From Chryseobacterium arachidis (GTDB lineage: Bacteria; Bacteroidota; Bacteroidia; Flavobacteriales; Weeksellaceae): a DNA stretch of 64,000 bases. Under the pieces are notes generated by a model, which had not been told where the DNA came from, searched no databases, and was given only the letters and a program-made list of their open reading frames with translations. Position numbers and translations under genes: made by a program. Shown here one piece after another: positions 58,182 to 64,000 of the stretch (position 1 is its first letter; each line of letters starts with the position of its first letter). Where the stretch lies: the NCBI RefSeq assembly GCF_900129245.1, contig NZ_FQUT01000002.1, positions 372,001-436,000 of the forward strand. Direction: 5' to 3'.

Positions 58182-59708
58182 ATGAAAAAAATAACGTTAT
58201 TAATGTTTGGCCTTATCCAGACATTCGCATATTGTCAGACACAGGATTTGGCTTCTCTGGCTTCCGGGAAAAACATAGGAATGAATGCTTTGTTTGATAC
58301 AAAAGATAATCTTTACGGCTATGTTTCTATTTATTCCTATGGAAATACCGATAAAAAAACACAGAAATTTGAGTATGTTATTTTAGATAAAAACCTCAAC
58401 CCTGTTGCCAATAAAGAATTTGAGGCAGGGCCTTTAGTTTCCAACTATTTCGGGTATGTGGACTTCAAAGGACAAATCATTCTTCGACCTTCGGATTTCC
58501 ATTATCTGCAGGCTTTTGCCAAAGATGCCGCAGCTCCTGTTTCTATGGTGATCGACCCTAAAACCAATACCGTAAAGCCCAAAGTATATTACGATTATCA
58601 GGAAGACGGAACTTTCAAGGAAATCACGCAGCCTAAAACTTTTAAAGAAGAAAGAAAAGAAAACCGTGCGGAGAAAAAGGAAAAAGGCTACAATTATGTT
58701 TCTGCTGTCGGAGAAATTAAAGAAGGCGGTTATCTTGCCGTTGAATACAATGATTATGGTAAATATGTCAACAAAAACAGTCTGATAAAATTTGATGATA
58801 ATAAAAAAGAACTTTGGAGATACAGCTACAATACAATTGGTGATAAAAAAGTATTTTCGGATCTTACCATTCTTGAAAAAGATGAAAACCGACTGTACGG
58901 AATTCTAAGAAAAGTAAATGATGACGATAAAACGTTTTCTCTTCTGGTTATTGACATGAAAACAGGGAAAGAACTTTCCAATAAACCATTGACCGGGCTT
59001 TCACCGGAAACCATCTATAATATTGATGTCCTTAATTCAGGAGGTGGAAGAATTGATAATGATAAAACATTTGATGACAAAGTGGTTTATTTAGGCAGAA
59101 ATTATGAAAAAGGAGACAAAGGATTTGCACGTCTGATGCTGGATAAAAGCAGCTATAATGTTGATCTTAAAACATTAAGCTATAAGCCGGATCTGTCTAA
59201 TCATATTCCAAAATTAAGCGCAGACGGAGGAGTGGAGAACGGATACTATCTTCAGACAAAAGATGTGTATTTCATGAGTGACGGAAGCGTGGGAATTCTT
59301 TCAGAAAAGTTCAAGCCGGCAGGGCAGTATAATGCGCCTAAAACGACAGATTTGGTATACATCAATACAGATAAAAATTTCAAGGTAAAAGATGTTCAAG
59401 TTTTTGAAAAAGAAAAATCCAAATGGGTAAACAGCGATTATCTTTTTTCTCAATATTTAAATGAAGGCAAGGATGTTGTGTTTTTCTTCCGCGATTATCA
59501 GAAAGACCAGGTGACCAAAGAGAAAAAATGGAACCTTTTTATTAATACAATTATCGATGGTAAATTCAAGCAGGAAGTTGTTCCTATTTCGGAAAAGGAC
59601 AATTACAGCGTAACGCCTTATGTTGCAAAAGAAGGTTATATTTTGCTTCGTGAATATAACGAAAAGGAAAAATTCAACAAAGTTCGTCTGGAAAGACTGA
59701 ATTATTAA
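58182..59708 (+). CDS. Exported protein of unknown function, beta-propeller-like
   Basis: A 508-residue protein with signal peptide MKKITLLMFGLIQTFAYCQ. The mature part is built of repeating strands separated by polar turns (YVSIYSYGNTDKKTQKFEYV, YLAVEYNDYGKYVNKNSL, DENRLYGILRKVNDDDKTFS), suggestive of a beta-propeller but without a recognised repeat signature. A Lys/Glu-rich segment (about 150-165) may be a flexible loop. It could be a periplasmic or surface binding protein. No family is claimed. It converges on the M48 peptidase gene with a shared hairpin. Confidence 0.7.
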   Translation: MKKITLLMFGLIQTFAYCQTQDLASLASGKNIGMNALFDTKDNLYGYVSIYSYGNTDKKTQKFEYVILDKNLNPVANKEFEAGPLVSNYFGYVDFKGQIILRPSDFHYLQAFAKDAAAPVSMVIDPKTNTVKPKVYYDYQEDGTFKEITQPKTFKEERKENRAEKKEKGYNYVSAVGEIKEGGYLAVEYNDYGKYVNKNSLIKFDDNKKELWRYSYNTIGDKKVFSDLTILEKDENRLYGILRKVNDDDKTFSLLVIDMKTGKELSNKPLTGLSPETIYNIDVLNSGGGRIDNDKTFDDKVVYLGRNYEKGDKGFARLMLDKSSYNVDLKTLSYKPDLSNHIPKLSADGGVENGYYLQTKDVYFMSDGSVGILSEKFKPAGQYNAPKTTDLVYINTDKNFKVKDVQVFEKEKSKWVNSDYLFSQYLNEGKDVVFFFRDYQKDQVTKEKKWNLFINTIIDGKFKQEVVPISEKDNYSVTPYVAKEGYILLREYNEKEKFNKVRLERLNY

Positions 59709-59748
59709 AATGACAGAATCCTGACCTTCGGTCAGGATTCTGTCATTT
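59708..59748. terminator. Shared 19-bp hairpin of two convergent genes
   Basis: AAATGACAGAATCCTGACC-TTC-GGTCAGGATTCTGTCATTT is a perfect 19-bp stem. The stop codon of the + gene ends on its first base and the stop of the minus-strand gene (59732-59734) lies inside its right arm. Confidence 0.85.
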
Positions 59749-61030
59749 GATAGTATTCTGCAATATTTTTTATTTCATCAAGGCTCAGATTCCACATAAA
59801 GTTCAGGAATTGCTGATAACTTTCACTTTGGTTTTTCGGGTCTACTCTATCCAGATATCGGTTTAAATTATAATTTTTTCTGGCTTCATAAATTTTAGTG
59901 AAACATTTCCCGAGCCAGCTTTTATAATATTTTTCCTCTTCATTATCTTGCAAAAACTGCAGACTTACATAAATTCCTACTCCATAATCTTCAGAATGAT
60001 AAAAATTCGGAAGCGTTTCCATCCTTGCTATTTTCTCCAGTGCGGCATACGACTCTGATGCTTTTTCATCAGCAGCTTCAGTTTTCAGTTCTGGGAAAAG
60101 CTTTTTAAGATGATTGATTCTCAACGTAATTTCCGGATGCGATTTTAAGGAATCTTTATCCAGCTTTTCTTTAAAATTATTGTAGTTGTACAGTGAAAAA
60201 TCCTCTTTTTTCAGCCATTTATCCTTGAATTCCTGCTTGGGAAGATTGAAGTATTTTTTGTAGGTTTCCACTTTCAACTCCCTTGGAGAAATCGTGTCAA
60301 AATCTTCAAGCCTTTTTAATGTATTGATGAATTCCGCTTTCTTAAAATCGCTGTTTTTAAAAACAACGTAACCCAGAGAATCTGCCTGCATTTCCTGCTT
60401 TCTGTTTTCGGCACCTTTTCGGTAAATTCTGTTTTTCAACACATCAAAAGCCCTCTGATTACGGTTTTCTTTATTTGATTTTATTGTCTGAACCACCACT
60501 CTGTCCATCTGATCCTGATCGATGATATTCAAAAAAACTTTCAGGGTATGTTCTGAAATTTTATGACCCAATTCGTGAGAAATGACAGCGGCAAGCTGAT
60601 CATCATTATTTAGCCAGTTGAAAAGCCCCATATTGATCACAAAGGTTCCGTCTGCAAAACAATAGGCATTCGGTGTATTGTCTTTCGCAATAAGAATTTT
60701 TAAATTTTGAGGAATCTGGGGATTATTCTTGCGCAAACGTTCAATTAAGCTTGTTACCTTAGCATCGAATACAGAATTGAAAACAAAGTCTTTTTCTTTT
60801 ACTTTTTTCTCAAAATCTTTTTCAAACTCTTTATAAATTTTTGATAATTCGTTGCCTCTCTTCCCGGAATAATCGGTTTTGCTTTTTTTAATCAGGTTTT
60901 CATTATTGGTGGCAAAGTTTCTCAGAAAATCTTTTCGCTGTGCATAATCTGCCGTATCCATCGGCTTATATATCTGTCCGAAAGAAATTACAAAGGCAGA
61001 AAGAAACAGAAAGGAAATTAGTTTTTTCAT
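59732..61030 (-). CDS. Exported M48 family zinc metallopeptidase
   Basis: A 432-residue protein with signal peptide MKKLISFLFLSAFVISFGQ (start at 61030 chosen for this). The zinc site is AVISHELGHKISEH (His152, Glu153, His156) and the third ligand Glu is in KQEMQADSLGYVVF. Residues after about 320 form a helical extension. This resembles BepA/LoiP-type periplasmic proteases that act on outer-membrane proteins; which substrates it cuts is unknown. Its last codons lie in the shared hairpin. Confidence 0.88.
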   Translation of the reverse strand: MKKLISFLFLSAFVISFGQIYKPMDTADYAQRKDFLRNFATNNENLIKKSKTDYSGKRGNELSKIYKEFEKDFEKKVKEKDFVFNSVFDAKVTSLIERLRKNNPQIPQNLKILIAKDNTPNAYCFADGTFVINMGLFNWLNNDDQLAAVISHELGHKISEHTLKVFLNIIDQDQMDRVVVQTIKSNKENRNQRAFDVLKNRIYRKGAENRKQEMQADSLGYVVFKNSDFKKAEFINTLKRLEDFDTISPRELKVETYKKYFNLPKQEFKDKWLKKEDFSLYNYNNFKEKLDKDSLKSHPEITLRINHLKKLFPELKTEAADEKASESYAALEKIARMETLPNFYHSEDYGVGIYVSLQFLQDNEEEKYYKSWLGKCFTKIYEARKNYNLNRYLDRVDPKNQSESYQQFLNFMWNLSLDEIKNIAEYYQMTES

Positions 61031-61090
61031 TATATTTTCATCAAATAACAACAAAAATAAATAATTCGTCTCATGTTCTTAAAATTATTT

Positions 61091-61098
61091 TAAATTTG
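61091..61098 (+). promoter_or_regulatory. -7 element TAAATTTG for the serine hydrolase gene
   Basis: TAAATTTG ends 16 bases before the ATG at 61115, matching TAnnTTTG. Confidence 0.55.
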
Positions 61099-61114
61099 TT
61101 TAAGACCTGTTCAC

Positions 61115-62248
61115 ATGAAAGCTTTAAAATATATCATAGGCGGCGTTGCAGCCACCGTAGCAGTTACTTATATTTTGGGATATGATTATCTCTTCAGCGG
61201 CATTTCAAAAACTTATCTTAAAGGAAAGTCGAGTGCATACATTGATGACGGAACACTGTTTCCCAGCAATATCATTGCGACCAGAACCCCGAAACTGTGG
61301 ACAGAAGATCCTCAATACAATCAAAAGAAACTGCCCGATCTTATTGTTGAAGATTTAAAGAAATCCAAAACGGCTGCCTTTGTGGTTATTAAAAACGGGA
61401 AAATCCTGCACGAACAATATTGGGACGGCTACAACCAACGTTCTCCGACTAATTCTTTTTCCATGGCAAAAGCCGTTACCGTCATGCTTTTGGGGAAAGC
61501 TTTGGAAGAAGGAAAAATTAAAAATATAGACGAAAAACTGTCTGATTTCTATCCTGACTTCAGAGCAAAAGAATTCGGAAGAGATGTGACCTTAAAAAAC
61601 CTTGCCCAAATGGAAGCCGGACTCGACTGGAATGAAGATTACAACAATCCGTTTCTACCCAACGCAAAAGCTTACTATGGCAAAAGTCTTGTGAAAGCCA
61701 CTTTTTCAAGAGATTTTAAAGAACAGCCGGGAGAAAGATTTGAGTATCAAAGTGGTTCAACACAGCTATTGGGTTTTGCTTTAAGAAAAGCTTTAGATCA
61801 AACATTGTCCAGTTATTTATCCGAAAAATTCTGGATTCCGCTAGGGATGGAACAAAATGCCAAGTGGAGCACCGACGACAACGGAATGGAAAAAACGTAC
61901 TGCTGCATTCATTCCAACGCGAGGGATTTTGCAAAATTGGGGCAATTGTTTCTGGACGACGGAAAAGTAGATGATCAACAGATTTTAAATCTCGACTTTA
62001 TCAATCAGATGAGAACTCCGACGGAAAAGTCTAAGGATATTTATGGAATGGGATTTTGGATTAATAATGATAATCCGATCAAGCATTACTATTTTCTGGG
62101 ACTTCAGGGGCAATATATTATCATGGTTCCGGAATACAATATGGTGATTGTGAGAACGGGAAGCTACGCGAATAATCCTAAAAACGACCGGGGCAGACCG
62201 GATCAGGTAAAGTTTCTGGTGAATGAAACAGTGAAGTTTTTTTCTTAA
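61115..62248 (+). CDS. Serine hydrolase of the beta-lactamase/penicillin-binding-protein family
   Basis: A 377-residue class C-type (PF00144) protein with an N-terminal membrane segment (about 5-23). The nucleophile motif is SMAK (116-119), the second motif is YQS in RFEYQSGSTQ where YxN is usual, and the third is near FLGLQGQYIIMVP where H/K-x-G is usual and here reads LQG. With two of three motifs altered, beta-lactamase activity is unlikely; esterase or DD-peptidase activity is more probable. It is membrane-anchored with the domain outside. Confidence 0.82.
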   Translation: MKALKYIIGGVAATVAVTYILGYDYLFSGISKTYLKGKSSAYIDDGTLFPSNIIATRTPKLWTEDPQYNQKKLPDLIVEDLKKSKTAAFVVIKNGKILHEQYWDGYNQRSPTNSFSMAKAVTVMLLGKALEEGKIKNIDEKLSDFYPDFRAKEFGRDVTLKNLAQMEAGLDWNEDYNNPFLPNAKAYYGKSLVKATFSRDFKEQPGERFEYQSGSTQLLGFALRKALDQTLSSYLSEKFWIPLGMEQNAKWSTDDNGMEKTYCCIHSNARDFAKLGQLFLDDGKVDDQQILNLDFINQMRTPTEKSKDIYGMGFWINNDNPIKHYYFLGLQGQYIIMVPEYNMVIVRTGSYANNPKNDRGRPDQVKFLVNETVKFFS

Positions 62249-62419
62249 AATGATTCAATTTTTCCACAGATTTCACGGACTTGTACATTTTCATGTTTAT
62301 TTCATTTGTAATTTAAAAAAATTATGCTCAATCATCAGTGAAAAAGTGAAATTTATGGGAGAAAAAATAAAAAAATTACTTTATTGAGCGAAAATTAAAA
62401 ATATGTCATTTTAAGAATC

Positions 62420-63031
62420 ATGGAAAAACACAACTCAAAAGTTGATGAATATATTGAGAAATCCCAAGATTTTGCAAAACCCATTTTAACTTACCTTCGT
62501 GAAACGATTCATGAAGCCTGTCCCGAAGCCGAAGAAGCCATTAAATGGAAATTTCCAACCTTTATGTATAAAGGAAAAATCCTCTGCTCAACGGTTTCTT
62601 TCAAACAGTACTGCAGCATGGGATTCTGGCTTCATGATGAAATGACCACCCTGAAAAACCTTAAAACGGATGTTGAAAAAACAAATATGTTCAGTCTGGG
62701 AAAAATTACCAAAATCGAAGATCTGCCTTCCCAAACTCAGCTGAAGAAAATGATTTTTGAGGCCATGGAACTTACCGACATGGGAGTTACGCTAAAAAAG
62801 GCAGCCCCATCGAAAACAGAAATTGAAATTCCCGATGAGTTTCAAAATATTTTACAGCAAAATAAAAAAGCATTGGAAATATTCGAAGCAAAATCGCCTT
62901 CATTCCGAAAAGAATACATCACCTGGGTTATTGATGCAAAAACAGAAGGAACAAGAAATAAAAGAATACAGCAAGCCGTCGAATGGATCTCTGAAGGCAA
63001 GGGCAGAAACTGGAAATATGAGAAAAAATAA
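62420..63031 (+). CDS. YdeI-type protein with DUF1801 and OmdA-like domains
   Basis: A 203-residue cytosolic protein. The N-terminal half (1-115) is a DUF1801 domain (AEEAIKWKFPTFMYKGKILC, KQYCSMGFWLHDE); the C-terminal half (about 135-200) has IPDEFQNILQQNKKALEIFE and FRKEYITWVIDAKTEGTRNKRIQQAVEWI, the bacteriocin-protection/YdeI pattern. The function is uncertain; relatives are linked to envelope stress. The gap before it (62249-62419) is AT-rich and includes a weak match to the TCAATCATC-type repeat word. Confidence 0.75.
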   Translation: MEKHNSKVDEYIEKSQDFAKPILTYLRETIHEACPEAEEAIKWKFPTFMYKGKILCSTVSFKQYCSMGFWLHDEMTTLKNLKTDVEKTNMFSLGKITKIEDLPSQTQLKKMIFEAMELTDMGVTLKKAAPSKTEIEIPDEFQNILQQNKKALEIFEAKSPSFRKEYITWVIDAKTEGTRNKRIQQAVEWISEGKGRNWKYEKK

Positions 63032-63068
63032 ATCTTAATTTAGGAAGCAGCAAATTTAAACTAAATAT

Positions 63069-64000
63069 TTAGTGGAACCGGAAATTGGCCTCTTTTAAGG
63101 TATTATTTTTCAGAAAAGCTTCGTATTCAGGAGAAAGCTGTTTTCTCCCAAACGTGTTTTCACCGCTCATACTTCCGAGGCGGACTTTATCTTTTCCGAA
63201 TTTTTTATTCATCGCATCCATTGCTTTCATTACCGGTAAATGCTGGTTTTGGGTATCTTTTTCAAAAAGATTGATCAATCGTTGATCTTCCGGTACGAAA
63301 TCATTTACAATAACACCTGCTTTTTTGTAGTGAAATCCTTCTTTATAGATCGCCTCAAACAATTCATTCACCACTCTGCCAATTAAAATAGACGAGTTTG
63401 TAGGATTGGGAAGAATCTGAGTTTTGGCATTTCTATATTCCGGCAAATCTTTTCTGAAGCGATTGGTCTGAACAAAAACCGTCACCATTTTACAGCAGGT
63501 GTTTTGTTTTCTCAGCCTTTCTGAGCAATACATCCCGAAAGTTTCCACCCGTTCACGGACATCCTCTTTTTTGGTGAGCATTTCCATGAAACTCCTGGTA
63601 ACCGCAATTGATTTTTTCGGAGAAGGCATATCCAATTCCAGCTGGCGAATTCCCTTTAATTCATTCACCATTCTTACCCCGTGAATTCCCATAATTTTCC
63701 GAACCCACATTTCCGGTTTTTGCAATAAATCCCAGGCTTTGAAAACACCGTTGTCGTGCATTGTTGCGGTAAGTCGACGACCGATTCCCCAAACATCACC
63801 GATATTGAGCCATTTTAAAGCTTTTTCAATTTTTTCAGGAGTGTCTAAAATATAAACTCCGTTAAACTGTTGAGGAAAGTCTTTTACAATTCTATTGGCA
63901 ACTTTACATAAAGTTTTAGTTGGCGCAATGCCGATGCTTACAGGAATATTTTCCTTTTCAGCAATCTCTTCCTTTATTTTAAGGCAGTAATCAAAAATAT
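63069..64000 (-). CDS. Y-family DNA polymerase (UmuC/DinB-like), 5' part outside window
   Basis: The frame is open from the window edge to the stop at 63069, about 310 residues of an expected 420. Visible parts in order: the end of the palm and fingers with IPVSIGIAPTKTLCKVANRI, the thumb with LNIGDVWGIGRRLTATMHD and ILGIHGVRM-type helix-hairpin-helix region, and the little-finger domain (QTNRFRKDLPEYRNAKT onward). The C-terminal extension after about 63290 fits UmuC rather than DinB. These enzymes copy damaged DNA; UmuC works with processed UmuD, whose gene would be expected just beyond the window. There is no break in the frame. Confidence 0.88.
   Translation of the reverse strand, partial: IFDYCLKIKEEIAEKENIPVSIGIAPTKTLCKVANRIVKDFPQQFNGVYILDTPEKIEKALKWLNIGDVWGIGRRLTATMHDNGVFKAWDLLQKPEMWVRKIMGIHGVRMVNELKGIRQLELDMPSPKKSIAVTRSFMEMLTKKEDVRERVETFGMYCSERLRKQNTCCKMVTVFVQTNRFRKDLPEYRNAKTQILPNPTNSSILIGRVVNELFEAIYKEGFHYKKAGVIVNDFVPEDQRLINLFEKDTQNQHLPVMKAMDAMNKKFGKDKVRLGSMSGENTFGRKQLSPEYEAFLKNNTLKEANFRFH

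Noticed and set aside
63762..64000. Possible frameshift or internal start in the Y-family polymerase
   Set aside because: Reading the minus strand past the ATG at 63761 stays open to the window edge with recognisable family sequence (SIGIAPTKT, GDVWGIGRR), so the gene is simply cut by the window.

Overview
The window looks like chromosome from a Bacteroidota bacterium of the Flavobacteriales, most likely a Chryseobacterium-type Weeksellaceae. It is AT-rich. Many start regions carry the Bacteroidota -7 element TAnnTTTG instead of a sigma70 -10 box and show no Shine-Dalgarno sequence. The gene content includes an exosortase F pair, DUF4271-hemD, Rho with DUF4293, and TonB receptors with surface lipoproteins. 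I saw no rRNA, tRNA, CRISPR array, intact transposase or prophage. Family names were recognised by reading the translations; no database search was run.

Layout. 1-1.3 kb: edge of a helix-turn-helix gene, then xrtF and its partner on the minus strand. 1.3-5.3 kb: an AmgK-like sugar kinase, a remnant of a GxxExxY gene between inverted repeats, a stand-alone RapZ C-terminal domain, a MurU-like nucleotidyltransferase, a LOG-family protein and a small exported protein. 5.5-11.7 kb: a TonB receptor and DUF5689 lipoprotein, divergent from a secreted nuclease-family enzyme. 11.8-16.4 kb: superoxide dismutase, rho, DUF4293 and an M28 peptidase. 16.4-20.2 kb: an accessory cassette, a 945-residue putative polymorphic toxin with a JAB/JAMM-like C-terminus followed by two small genes, the last resembling Imm35 immunity proteins. 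20.3-36 kb: housekeeping genes (ABC exporter, phospholipid synthesis, ftsH, rsfS, birA, LptF/G, tgt, a dolichol-phosphate-mannose-type glycosyltransferase, hemD, oligopeptidase B).

36-64 kb: an SRPBCC protein, a histidine kinase and response regulator, a lipoprotein with three NPPHG..H.C repeats, a copper-type locus (His/Cys-rich secreted protein plus a TonB receptor with two HMA domains), AraC and OsmC, a TetR-thiolase-thioesterase-KAS operon with a visible operator, thioredoxin-like protein, L,D-transpeptidase, msrB, DUF445, pyrD, a TruC-like synthase, glyS, an exported protein of unknown function, M48 peptidase, serine hydrolase, a YdeI-like protein and the C-terminal part of a Y-family DNA polymerase that runs off the edge.

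Intergenic regions hold several families of short palindromic repeats, at least three of them present more than once in this window. They look like MITE/REP-type elements and are among the less explained content here. The best candidates for undescribed systems are the toxin cassette (16.4-20.2 kb), the HMA-TonB receptor locus (40.6-43.7 kb), the split kinase/RapZ-C/MurU locus (1.3-4 kb) and the NPPHG-repeat lipoprotein (39.2 kb).
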